In this document: positions 22,006 to 34,700 of the stretch, in pieces
How the letters are laid out: each line of letters starts with the position of its first letter
Numbering within the stretch: the stretch's first letter is position 1
NCBI GenBank assembly: GCA_963693305.1
Contig: OY855910.1
Span: 19,553,362-19,617,361 of the forward strand
DNA length: 64,000 bases
Origin: Meandrina meandrites
Lineage: Eukaryota > Cnidaria > Anthozoa > Scleractinia > Meandrinidae
Direction of reading: 5' to 3'
Program-made: the position numbers and the translations under genes
Notes under the pieces: generated by a model
The model's database searches: none
What the model saw: only the letters and a program-made list of their open reading frames with translations
Told to the model about the DNA's origin: nothing

Positions 22006-22072
22006 TAGGCTCGATTTCCAGCCGCTTTTTCGGGAAAGACCGAACACGAGAGGACGGCGGAAATCGAGCCTA
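22006..22072. mobile_element. 67-bp micro-MITE, perfect 9-bp TSD ATTGCCTGT
   Basis: Ends TAGGCTCGATTTCC / GGAAATCGAGCCTA are perfect inverted repeats, flanked by ATTGCCTGT at 21997-22005 and 22073-22081. The terminal motif recurs near 55290 (GGAAATCGAGCCTA). A 9-bp duplication suggests a Mutator-like mobiliser. Confidence 0.88.
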
Positions 22073-22231
22073 ATTGCCTGTGCAAGAATTTTTTTTACTG
22101 TAGCCCTATTTAATCCAATCTGCTTCATGCACAATTTGCTATTGAATTAATTTAAAACAGTACTACTTTGATTTATTAAATAGTCATAGCTTGTTACATG
22201 TTATGTTACTATCCATTTATTTTATGACATA

Positions 22232-22267
22232 AAAAGTAAGCAGCAGTTTAAACTGCTGCTTACTTTT
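22232..22267. repeat. Perfect 36-bp palindrome
   Basis: Perfect dyad centred on GTTTAAAC with arms reading AAAAGTAAGCAGCAG. It could extrude as a hairpin. No flanking duplication seen. Confidence 0.9.
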
Positions 22268-23796
22268 AAATACAGGAGTATAGTGAAAGAATGTGTAATA
22301 AATATACCTGTCAGGCCCGTAGGAATGAATTTTGAGGTGGACATTGGAAAAGTATGATCATTATTGCGTTCGACGAAGGAGAACGCACCCTAATCGAGAA
22401 AAACTCTTGCTTTTATGGACTATACGACGTTGTCAATTTGGCCCCCCCAGAAAATTTTTCAGGGGCGAATGACGTCATCTCCATGCCATGTGCTTCTGTT
22501 TTGCTGTTTGGAGTGATTTCTCTCGACAAAATTGTCCTGTGTTATGGTCTGTTATCGCTGCTGTTTGGAGGGTTTTCATCCAAGGTAGAAGAGTTTTAAT
22601 CAGCCACCGAACGTCGTAAAAGGAGTGGAAATCGAGTAACTCGATTCGTTGTTTTATAGGCAAGGTAAACCAGCGTGTTTGCATGCAAAACGATTCACAA
22701 AACTAGCTAAAATTTCAAATCGTTAGCATTTCATGTAAAACGAGTGAGTAGAATAAGGATCAAATTTGTTTTATCGCTTCTTTGAATTTGTATTCTATAG
22801 TTATTCGCAGAATGTTTAGGCATTTTGATGAGGAAATCATTATTGAATATTATGAGTGTATTGACTATGAACGAAAAGTTGATGTGCTGCGCCTCGATCT
22901 ATTTTCAAATTGAAGTGAAAGTATTTGTAGAAGTCTGTGGAGTTTTAGAAGTTGTGTAGTGCCAAAAGATATTAAACAACTAAAGTGAAATAAATAATTA
23001 TTTGTCGTGTACATGATAATTCATTTCTATTCCATATGAATTTTAGTGTAAAAATGAATGCAAATTGCCCATTCATTTATGACTTTGTACGTTTCTGCTT
23101 TGTGAATGTCACATGAAGTGCTAGGAGCGACTTCTATTCACGTTGTTTTACAATATTCTGACATCAATGAGAATTTGCCGTGCCATTCATTATTGGAGGT
23201 TCTTTTTGACCTTTGGTAAACAATCACTGCTATGATGACAGATCATGTTTCCGTCCGGTTGAATGGCTTCTTGTGTAACAGTGTAACACCCAATTTACGA
23301 TAACATAGCTTGCAAGCAAAGAAAAATTCTGCTTTAACATATCAAGAACTGCTACAGTATCACAATTTTTTCACAGTTTATTGAACCCCTTCGAAAAGAA
23401 CACAACCCATTTCTTGATGCGACAAATTCCAGTTTATTTTGCAGAGAGATGTTCTTTTGGCTCGTCACGCAATCTTTCCTCCAAAATGTTGTGTGATGAG
23501 ATTCCTCTCTCGCTCATCCTCATCGCTCCATTTGAGGCATATTAAATTGCATAGTTTGCCAACAACCTTGCTCCTTTGCTACTACATTACTCTCCATCTT
23601 AGGTCGAACGCACTCCCCTAATCGCTGATTACTACTAGTACTATAAGAATATGAAGTGAAAAGTCTGGGAAATTGAGGCTTGCACTGGCAAAAACGAAAC
23701 GAAAGTTCGTGATTCCTGTTGTCCAATTTGCATAATATTAATTTTTACTGCAACTTCTTTCGTTAAAAATCTGTAGAGTACATGGCTGGTATCGGT

Positions 23797-24392
23797 TTCC
23801 AGCATGCAGCATTTTCCAGCTCTTACACTTTGACGGGTCTGTACTAGAAATCTTTATCAGTTGATGCTACAATAATGGTATCAAATAAATGCCCAATGAT
23901 TGGTAAATATGCTGTAGTCATTTTCTTGACGTCATTGGTTACCATAGCAACAGGAAAACCTTTAAGTGCTTATAACTCAAAAAAAGAGCTCAGTGACCCC
24001 CATTTTTTATATTTGAGTTATAATTAGCATGGAAAGATACAACTTTTTGTGAAGTTAAAAAAATTTCTACGGAGCGGTTTCAGAGCCACCTTAAATTTTC
24101 AAAAATTTAAGTTTTTAACTTTGCAAAAAGTTGTGTCATTCTAATCAATGTTCAATAATAAAAAATGTGGGTCACCGAGCTCGTTTTTGAGTTATAATTA
24201 AGCACTTAAAGCCAAAATTAAGGGTGTTTTTAACAGGTTATACTGATGCTATGGAAACCAGTGAGTTCAAGAAAGTAATCGGAACGTACTCAGCAATCAT
24301 TGGGCATTTATTTGATACCATTATTGTAGCAGCAACTGATAAAAATTTGTTGTACTATCCCATCAAAGCGTAGGAGCTGGCAAGTGCTGGAA
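23797..24392. mobile_element. Long fold-back element upstream of the methyltransferase gene
   Basis: Two arms of about 290 bp are reverse complements, from TTCCAGCA at 23797 and TGCTGGAA ending at 24392, meeting near 24095. Shared blocks include CAATAATGGTATCAAATAAA and its complement. It has essentially no unique interior and lies 147 bp upstream of the ATG. Confidence 0.85.
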
Positions 24393-24538
24393 GCCATTAC
24401 CATCTTTACCATCTTACCAGCCACCTTTCGCCCCAAGCCCCTTCTGGTCCATAACACAGCATCTATCTTGTACGCGGACCCTGAGAGAAAAGACCGACAA
24501 GTAGGCCAAGCAGAGGAAAGCGTCCATTGAAAGATAAT

Positions 24539-24760
24539 ATGGCTGGTGTAGAGGGAATCAAAGGAGACAAGATTCTACGGGATGCAGTACGTCAAACCCT
24601 TGATAAATGGCTCCAGAAATTAGATTGCTCCGGGGATGTTGAAGAAAAGCTGGCGTTCAAAATGAGGTTTGTAAATAAACTCCGTGAATCACCTGTGGCA
24701 GTGGAAACTGCACGAGCGAATGAACAACATTACGAAGTACCCACGGACTTCTTTAGGACG
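24539..24760 (+). CDS. Methyltransferase exon 1
   Basis: Encodes MAGVEGIKGDKILRDAVRQT through EVPTDFFRT. Donor GTAAGC, phase 0. The frame is open a few codons upstream, but 24539 is the first ATG. Confidence 0.88.
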
Positions 24761-27700
24761 GTAAGCTTTTGTTATAATGTTTAGCGTTTAAGTTTAAGGT
24801 TTTTGATAGGCATGTTAAGAGCATGTAACCTTTAGACACCTGAAAGAGTAACAAGAAGTCAGAGAAGAATGAAGTTTTTTGTTGTCACGAGCGTAGAACA
24901 AAGAAAAAAACGTACACGGACGAGAAATATCGAAGCAAAAGCTTAATTAATTCTGTTCACTGGTCAGATGAAGTAGTACAAAAATTACTTCGCGATAGTA
25001 AGCATAATTTGGATAAACCAACAGAATTTAATATTCGATTCATCAATAGCAATATCACTAACCATTTCAAAATAAATTCTGCACGACGCCCAAACCTTAT
25101 CCCCGGTGCTTGACCTCGGTCACGTTAGTAACCCAAAAGTAATAGTTTCGAGCTGTTTTGGTTTTAGGTTGGGTCATAGATTTTAGCCGAATTTGGTAAA
25201 GTCTGAAATTTGGTATTGACCCTTTATTAAAATCTCAATGGGGTCCCCGAATTAATAAAAAAGCCCTTTATGCATCAGTTAATTGGAACTCCATCCCCCC
25301 GACCCCCGGGACTTACAGGGAATTTAACACTTACCAAGTGTTAAAAAACGGCTTATTTCCCCGCCCCCAGGGCCAAGACGTCTGTTAAAAGCCCCGCATA
25401 GCGGGGCCATCCGAACCAAATGGAGAAATACAGTCGACTGAATGGATGAATGAACGAATGAATGACAAACTTCATTATTATAAAACACCAGTAAAAAATG
25501 ATAAACATATCTAATATCTAATATATACTGGTTTACGTGTTTGCCGTGCTCCCGATAACTCCAACCTTCAAGGGAAAATGAAAACGGTTCTAGTTATCGG
25601 GAGTTGAGACTGAGCAATAAAAAATAACGAGAAACTGGTGTTTTACTATTCATACAGTCTGTATTTTTAGTTAATAAAATTTGATTATAGTATAAAGAGG
25701 TCGAGTGAAAATGGAACAATGTATTTTTAAAATTAGCCGTTTATATTGCAACGTAACGTAACGTGAAACAAAGCAGAGCAGCAGAATAAGTACGCCCTTT
25801 GAAAGAATCGTTATCAACCTCCACAAACAAACTGAACGTCTGCAGCACGTCAACAGCGTGGCACAGTCCCAGGGGCACAGTTCATATTTTGAGTGGCGCT
25901 TTGGAGGCCGGTTTGACTCGTGACTCGTTTTTATTTCAAGATAAAATCAATGTTTTGGACTACAGTACACTGCTTGTTTTGACTTGGCACGTATTGACAG
26001 ACATGGTTCGAGTTATCAAGGGTAAAATTATATAGAAAATGACCTGAAGGCAAACGAAAATTGGTTCAAGTTAGCGGGAGGTTCGAGTTGCTGAGGGTAA
26101 AATTACAGAAAATGTATGACGGAAATCCAGGGGAAATCGATTTTGGTTCGAGTTAGCGAGGGTTCGAGTTATCGGAAGTCGACTGTAACTTAAATCGATA
26201 TCGTTGGTCTATTTGAAATTCACCTGTTTTCGGTTCTATCATTAAAAGCCCCAGCCTCTTAAGCTGCAATTTCCATGTGCAGCGAAAGCTGGCCTTCAAT
26301 ATGCCGATTTTACTTTTATTAGATGCAGAAGTCCACCTATATTTTGATGTTAAAGTTCTGTTAAATCACCGCTCCACGGCCCCGGTCTACTGACAATTTG
26401 TTAAATCCACCGCCCATCGGGGCCAACGCGCCGTTAAAAGTGCGTTAAATCCCGGCTTTGGACGCGTTAAATCCCCGCCAAGTCCCGGGGGTCGGGGGGC
26501 CGGGGTTTCAATTGACTGATGTATTAGGCCGCATCGTGTCACAGTATATTGTGCAAGTAAACATTCAGTATTTTACGATTGCATTTTGTTGTGGATGATC
26601 TGACCCACCTGCAGAATACCCTGCAAATGAGTTTCATCAAGTTGTAACTCTTTCAAGAACAAGGTATGAAACAATTGTTATTCGATGAGGTGCAATGTGT
26701 TGTGTGTATTCTGCAGTTTAGCCCACTGGAATACAATTAAGTTTCTACTACAGCCAAATTTTTATTAGTTTTCCTAATTTTAGCAAAGATGGTTGCAATG
26801 TTGATTTCCATAAACTTGCTAAGGGGACCAGTCATTATTTATGGGCGTGTTTAAAACATGAAATGGCAAAATCATGAAGGTGTGATGGATAAATTGTTTG
26901 GGGGTTCAGGTGTATTTTTAGATTACAGGGGTAGGTCATGATCATTGAAATAAGCGGGGGGTAAGTTATTAGAGACATTTAGATTCAGGTTTTTGACAGA
27001 TAAACGTCAAACTGCAAACGTCAGTAAGTCACATGACCAGGCCCTGCGGCCACGTTTGAGATTTTCAACTCACGTTTTCAACGACAAGAGGTAGGTTTTA
27101 ACGAGTCACGATTTCCCTCAAGGTTTCTTTGCTTTTATTTTCAGTTACCTCACGTATTGACGCTATAAATCTGTAAAGTAGTTATTTGTCTAAATATAGA
27201 GATGAAATTTAAAGGGGCACTGTCACGGCTGATCATAGAAATTTCTATGTTCTGATTTCCTCAATATATTGCCAAATACCACCAAATACACGAATAAATT
27301 TGATAAAGAGATCCCACAAAACAAGATAGAACAGTTATTGTGTGGAAGAAGTACAGGATTGCAAGGATGGAAGTGGATTGTGTTTGAATTTTGGACAGGA
27401 TGTCCAGAAATCAAAGCTGCCATTCTGGTGAAATTTTGAACCGTTCATTAGTCACTTTTTCCACTTAATTGATATTACTTTGCTTTTACCACTTTTAGCA
27501 TTTTTCTCTTCCTATTGCAACACAATAAAGCGCAATTATAGCAAGCTACAGGCCATTTTTATATAAAATATGCTATTCAAGACATGACAGTGTCCCTTTA
27601 AGTCGAAAGACAGGGTCTGGAAGGGTATTTTCTGGATCCGGGATTTGACCAAAATACCGTGTGGGATCCAGGAAAATGCAAAATATATTGACGGGATTCG

Positions 27701-30700
27701 GGAATTGACTGCTTCTCGGGGAGTGGGATTGAGCAGAATTTGGTCACGGGATGCGGGAATTCTTGTCTGATTGTTGGGAATTCAGGAAATTTTCACCACC
27801 TAAATGATGAACGTTCTGACCGCGAAAGCGAATCAACCAGGCGAGTGCCGAGTGTGGCTGGTTAATAGTTATCTAATTGAAACTGTCAAGTAATCCACAA
27901 ACAAAACCAAGAGGTCATTTTGTTAATGTTTCAAGCAGATGCCGTACTGAGGTGTGAAGAGCTAATTCCATTTTGCAATAGTCGCACAACACGCATAAAA
28001 CAAAATAACAACCAAAAGGGCAAATCTACATCTTAAATTCATTAGCTTATGCAAAATTAAATGAATTTTTGAGAAAAGAAAAGCGGGATTCGGGAAAGCG
28101 ACAACAAAAAGTTCGGGATGCGGGATTCGCGTGAAAAAGGAGCGGGAATGCGGGATCAGGATCCCCCCTTCCAGACCCTGGAAAGAGTGCATGTTAAACA
28201 ATTTGTCTTCTCTCGAAAAACAAGGATTTGCGTAGGTGGCAAATCCAATATGGCGGCAATCAATATCTTACCTGTTTTTATCCTTTGATCATCATAAGGT
28301 GCTTACAATCAATTTTTCTCTAGCGTTTTAGACACCATGGCTTTTAGATGGCGTACTATATTTCATGTGTAGCCCTCGCAACTGAGGTTGCCAGAGACAG
28401 GCCAGAAAAGCCCCGTGAGTGGGACAAGATTGCTAATTGACGTCTAGCTAAATTGTTTGAGGTCTTCATACCTCAAACGCCAAACGCCTAACCTCAAACT
28501 GCCATTTGCAGTTTCCCGTTCACATGAAAAACCTGTAGTTAAATGTCTCTATTTTGGCTTACTGTACTTTGCGAAACGAAACAAAGCGAAACGAAACGAA
28601 ACGCTTTGCGAAACGAAACGAAACGAAACAAAAGGAAATGCGAATATTTAAGCAGCAAAACAAAGTAATAAATGAACCTGACAAAAATTCAGAAAATTGT
28701 ATTTCGCTATTAAAGGCCCGGTAAAGGCCTGACTCCGATTTAACGGTTTAACGATTTAACGGCTTCAAATAAACGCCGGGTCCACTTGGCGGGGGTGTTT
28801 AATTAACAAAATATTTGTTATTTGCTGGATGGGACGTACAGCAGTAAATTGGTTTATAGGCGAGTTTGTGTATATAATCGTGTCAATCGGTTTACGTGTC
28901 GTCTACAAATATTTCGTGACCTGAAACCTCACGGTAATGCGTGATGCGTGCAAAGGAGACAAAGGTTGTTGCTAATAAAACTGTTTTTTACTGTTACGGC
29001 CATATATTTTTTGTGATGAGAGTCTACTCTGACTTATTTAAATAAAGTGGTTGTTTTCTCTTTATTCAAAATCGTTCAAAATCGGGGGCGCGGCTTATCT
29101 GTGAGATCATTTGGAAATTTTTGTGCTGCTTCTGGTGTCCAGTTTTCCATCGTCCGATCTAATGCCTGGTTATTAAGCTACGAATGTTCCACAAACGTAC
29201 AACAAAATTCTGTGGAAAAACAGTGTTGAATGAAGAGATAACTGTCAACAAACTTGGGAGACACATGATGTTTATTCTGTTAAAGAGCAAACATTGTGGG
29301 TAACACTTCAAAGTACTTTCCGTTTCAGTAATAGTGACTGTATGTTCGTTGAAGAAGACTTTGACTTTGGATTTATACAAGAAAAGAACAAACAAACGTT
29401 TATTGTTTCGTTTCGTTTCGCTTCGTTTCATTTCGTCTCTTTTCGTTTCTTTTCGTTTCGTTTCGTTTCGTTTCGTTTCGCAAACTACAGTAAGCCTCTA
29501 TTTTTTAAAGGAGCCAACTGACTTAATGGATGTAAGTGATCATTGAGTATGAAATTACTAATATATTGACTTGCATTTATTATAGAATCAATCAGCTTAA
29601 CAAATAGATTCCATCTTGCCTTGCATCTGTTCAGTTATAGATCACAGATGATGTCAAAATGTGGTGAGAACAAAAAAGTGGCTCATGAGCCACTGGGCGA
29701 GTGGGTCACTGTTGTTTTTACCACATTTTGACATCTCCTGTGATCTATAACTGAACAGACCCACAGCAAAATGGAATCTATTTGTTTTATACAATAACAA
29801 AAGACTTCTGTAAACTTCAGTATCGCTAAAGCAATGCCGCTGCCAGTGAGCTGAAGTTGTTTTGAATTCGGGATAAAGATCTCCGAAACCACTGAAACCA
29901 CAAAGCTCTGTTAAACTGGTTAATACATTAAATGAAGGAAAATTAAAATGTCAACGAAAAAAAACTAACCTTTATTCCATTTGTATGTTCAACTCTGTAA
30001 GCTTTAAGTCAAGCATTCATCTGTCATTCATGGATTTCCCCTAGCATTGTCAAACTACTCGAACATTGGACTACAGCTTTTGATGATTTTTTAAATCAGT
30101 CACTGTCTACTTCAAGCTTGTTTAGCCCTGTAAAATGTCTCAAAAGGTGAACAATATTCGGCAGACTGTTCCTCAGTGCAGATTTATTATAAAGCTGAGC
30201 TTTCTCCTGTTGTTTTGGCTGCAAGTCTTGCAAAAACTTTGCCAAGAAGACTAACTTGGACTATCAACTCTGATCATGCACACTAGTCACACCACGTAGA
30301 GACGTCATCTGTCGGTACTGTAATAGGTTACAGGCATCAGCCAATCACAATGCGCACAGTATCTCGGTTACTGTATAATAAATAATGCAGTGAATTCTGG
30401 TTTATAGACCCCAGCAAAGACACACTGCACGTGTACTGATAATCTTTGTTAAAAATTTACAATACAAGATAAAGAAAGTGCTTCCCCTAATAGTATTATT
30501 TATGTGTTTTTTTTTCATTTTCATTTTCCAAGCTTTTGGCTCACAAAAACATAAACTATTTCTTTATCTAAATCTGAATATAAAACCCGCATACAAAGAA
30601 GCGTTGGACTATAAACAATACAGATTACTCAAAAGCTGTAGTAGAAAAACTGTAGATTACCTGGTAGGCTAGGGTGGGTCAAAAATTAAATTGAATGTTT

Positions 30701-31729
30701 TCATTTTCTCCATCCCCCCACCCCCTTTCATAAATAATGACCAGTCCCTAAAATTTAATGGATACAGACTTAAGAATGGACAAATCTTGTCAATAGGTTC
30801 TTGGAAAAAGACTCAAGTACAGCAGCTGCTACTGGCCAGAAAATGGCACAACTCTGGAGGAAGGTATGTGGAGTTACTAGTGTATGACTTTAGTGTGTAG
30901 TAACAAGTAATGCTCCTAATTTGTGAACAAAGACCCAAACTAAACATGCAGTCAGACTCAATATGCGCAGAATATTTATTTAATTAAATATAGCATGCAC
31001 TGACGCTTTGAACACTAATGACCATGAGACATTTTTTAAAATATTCTTATATACTCTGTCACTTTTCTTTGTATGTTAACTTGAAAGTACAACTGTTAAT
31101 ATCTTTCTACTTGATAATGGAGTCAAGATGACTTTGAAACATCATAGTTAATTGTATCTTGAAATGTTCTCTTATAAGAATGTAGATACTTACAGCTGTA
31201 CTATGCAGAGAAGTGCCTCACCCACTCTTCCATCACCAAAAGAATTATTAATTTATTGATATTAATTAATTAATTGACTGATTATTAAAGCTTACCTAGT
31301 ATTTTGTGAAAATTAATAATTGCTTTAAGCGCCTGATAGAACTAAATTCTAGACGTTGTTAAGGATTATTTTCTGTTCCTTTGTGTTTTCTTAACTTTCT
31401 AAAAGAAAATTTTGTGAAGACCGAACCGGAAGTTATGTTACATGTAAGAGCGAACCGGAAGTTATATTACGCACGTGAAGTGATCGACAGTTCAAAAAAA
31501 TAAAAGTCCCCGGATTGTGGGGAGAAGCGCTTACGCCATCAGGAAAAAATTTGTGTGGATGTTTTGTGTTTTTCACGGGACTTTCAAAGGGAACTCTGGA
31601 CTTTGTTTTGGAACTAATTTGGAAAGAAAAATTTAGGAACCTAAGGAGAAACAGACGTTTCGAGGCTTCTGCCTCTTCATCAATGGATTGTACAAGAACT
31701 AAAGTTTACGCCATATTAAAGTTTATGCC

Positions 31730-31770
<41 letters not shown>

Positions 31771-34700
31771 CGAATATTTTAACAGGATTAACCCATCAGT
31801 AACCCATAGCTATAGCTATAGCGACCTTGCTTATTATCATGGCCAACAACCCCCTAAGCATCATGAATAGTGCATTCTGCACTAAAAAAGAAAAGTAATT
31901 AGACTATTATTATTCACTATTCCCATTTAATATGTTGATCTTGTACACAAACCTGGACTTGCTTACTCTTTTATTAATAGCGGAAGACTCCATGCTCGAG
32001 CTAGTATGTCAAAGGGCTAAAGTAGAAGATGGACACTCAATCATGGTATGGACTAGCAGTCAAGCCACTACAGCACATCCCATAATGCAGCTCATTACAG
32101 CACTTCCAGTAATCCAACAATAAATAATTATTCGCCAAAGGTGAAGTGAATCTTGGGGAATATTCCCTGAGACAAAGTCCAGGGGAATATTTGCTGAGAT
32201 TCCCTGAGCCTGAGGCAAGTAATTTTCGGAGATGAATATCAAGAATTACAAAATAAAGAACTGAAAGGTGTTTTGAATATCCTGGACTTGGAGTGATTTC
32301 TTTCAAATGAACGAAATTTCATTTAGCAAATGCCGCCATGTTTACTTGCCAGGATAGGAAAGGTGGCATGGCTTAGTAACCAAGCCTTCAAATGCTATAG
32401 TCACTGCCTAGTGTGGTGAATGTAGCATCATAAACCAGAGCTTCTCGACCAATCAGAATGTCCCATTCTTATATTCACCTCTAGAAATTTTACTTATAGA
32501 CTGGTATAGTCATGCTCTTCAAATTTAACCGTATAGCCTACTTGCAAATTATGGAGACTTATGTGAGGGGATGCTGATGACTTTCCCCACAATAGCCTCA
32601 TTTGCAGGCTAATTCCAGTAACTAGTAATAATAATAGTTGTTGAGTGCAAGGTCTGACCAGTGACAAGTTATTGCAAACATGTCTCAGTGCTCTACACAA
32701 CACTAACCATATGATCTAAAGAGAACTTTCTGTAGGCAGTAAAATTACACTGATTTTCTATCACGCCCTTCAGAGCAAAAATTCTAGATGCAAGTTAGAG
32801 TTTTAGTGGATGCCAATCATCTCTGCCTCCCGGTTACCTGATCTCAAAATGTCAAGAATATTTCAATCTTGTGTTTAAAACTTGAAAAGCTGTTGGTTAG
32901 TTAACAAAACAATAATGAGCTCAAAGTTCTGTTTCATAACCTTTAAAATAAAATAAGTACAAAATTGAATTTGGTCAATCATGCATGCAAATGACCGTTG
33001 ATGATGGCAGGCAACATCCTTCTTTATTAGTAGCCAATCCATGGGAATGACAACAATTTCATTGGATTACTAAACCAATAAACGTCTTTGAAGCCCAAAA
33101 TTAGTGAGTTCATTTTAAGAGGAATAGCTACAACTTAAGTGAAAGTTCTTTGCATAATCATAAACACATTAAGATTTGAGCCATCGGGAAAATAACCAAT
33201 GAAAAAAAAAACTATTGTTGCTTACTGTGTTAATGTGTTCACCTGGTCACCTAAAATATATCCTTACATAGGATGTTAAATACACACCTTAGTTTTTTTT
33301 AAAAAACTGAGTAAATTTTCGTGTAATTCAGCAAAGAGGCGGAGATGATTGGTATCCATCGATGCTCAACTTTTTCCTTTTTTTATTGTTGTTTGTTGTT
33401 ATTCAGGACCTGGGTTGTGGTTGGGGAAGTCTGGCACTATGGCTGTGTGAGCATTACAAGAACTGTACAGTGATGACTGTATCTAACTCAAGCACTCAAC
33501 GTGAATGGATTGAATCTGAAGCTCGAAGGAAAGGTTTTAGTACCAGGATGACATGTATCACATCAGATGCTAATGTATTCAATACTTCCATCAAATTTGA
33601 CCGAATTATTTCCATTGAAATGTTTGAGGTAAGAACTATTCTATTTGGTTTTTACATCTTTCATCATTAAAGAAAAAAATTCCTTCAATCAAAGCACAGA
33701 GTAATATTCTGTTGAATTTTAATGGTGTTACTTACATTAAGGGAGACAACACTTAACTTGATATCCTGTGAGAGCACTTTAAATTAATTTGCTGCAGGTA
33801 ACAAGTTAAAACGATTTTTCGGTTCCATGCCCAGTGATCATGGGTAACAGTCGGTAACGGAACAGAAAGTTTTAGCGTCTCCCCAGATTTGGACTCAAAA
33901 GGAAACAAAACCATTAGAAAAAGCAAAGAAGCAATTGAGCCAAAAGCCATTTTATACTTCTGTAGAATTTTCATGGCAAATCGGTAATGTCTTCCTTTAC
34001 AACGACATGATGTTGTTCTCTGTACTAAGAAAGATGGTAAGTTTTAAGCTTGGTAGTGAAATATGAAAGATGATTTACCATTTTTCTTTATTTATCACCA
34101 TACTGTACGCTGTCGACACTGCTGATCCTAGCAGTATGCAGGACGTGTGTCACATATGAACCTAGTAAAATGGCCTTCCTCACCGTGATTTCTCGTAGCT
34201 CAGTGGATAGAGCCCATGCCCCGTGTTTGGGAGGTCATGGGTTCGATTCCCGTCAGGGACTCAAAATTTTTCTTTGTTCCATGCTCGTAACGTGATGAAT
34301 ATTTCATCTTTCATAGAATTATTTATGTGTGGTTTAGCGCTCGGTTAGCGTTGTTAGCACTCTTTTTGGATCAGATGAGAGCGAACGCGACACAAGATCT
34401 GATGCGCAAAAATTGACAGTTTTTAGCTTCGAGGTGAATGAACTTATTCTTGGCGTTTTATGACGTTATTTTGCGTGACGCGCGAGTGACGTCAGTATAA
34501 CTGGTTTGGACCAGTTCTGTGAGCAAGAGGGCTAGCAGAAAAAGTTTAAGATGGGGAAAAGCTAGTGAAAATATAGTTGTTGAAAAAAGCTACTAAGAAA
34601 ATCGTCGTGGCACTCCTCTAAGCCATAGACAAAATTTTCAGGTTTCTGGCAGCTGGTCGTCGGTAACCTAGCGGATATGTTTCCCGCTTGGTAATCCGAC

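Larger units (their letters stand above)
26822..30749. mobile_element. Candidate outer TIR element interrupted by several insertions
   Basis: Inverted ends: AGGGGACCAGTCATTATTTA at left, and AGGGACTGGTCATTATTTA read inward from the right. The 3.9 kb between contains at least four other bounded elements, so the original unit was probably much shorter. No target duplication identified. Confidence 0.5.

Noticed and set aside
29294..29546. Phe/Arg/Ser-rich frames
   Set aside because: Products of the TTTCG pentamer array at the end of a transposon.
34190..34265. tRNA gene
   Set aside because: A and B boxes are good but acceptor and anticodon stems do not pair; more likely a tRNA-derived SINE.
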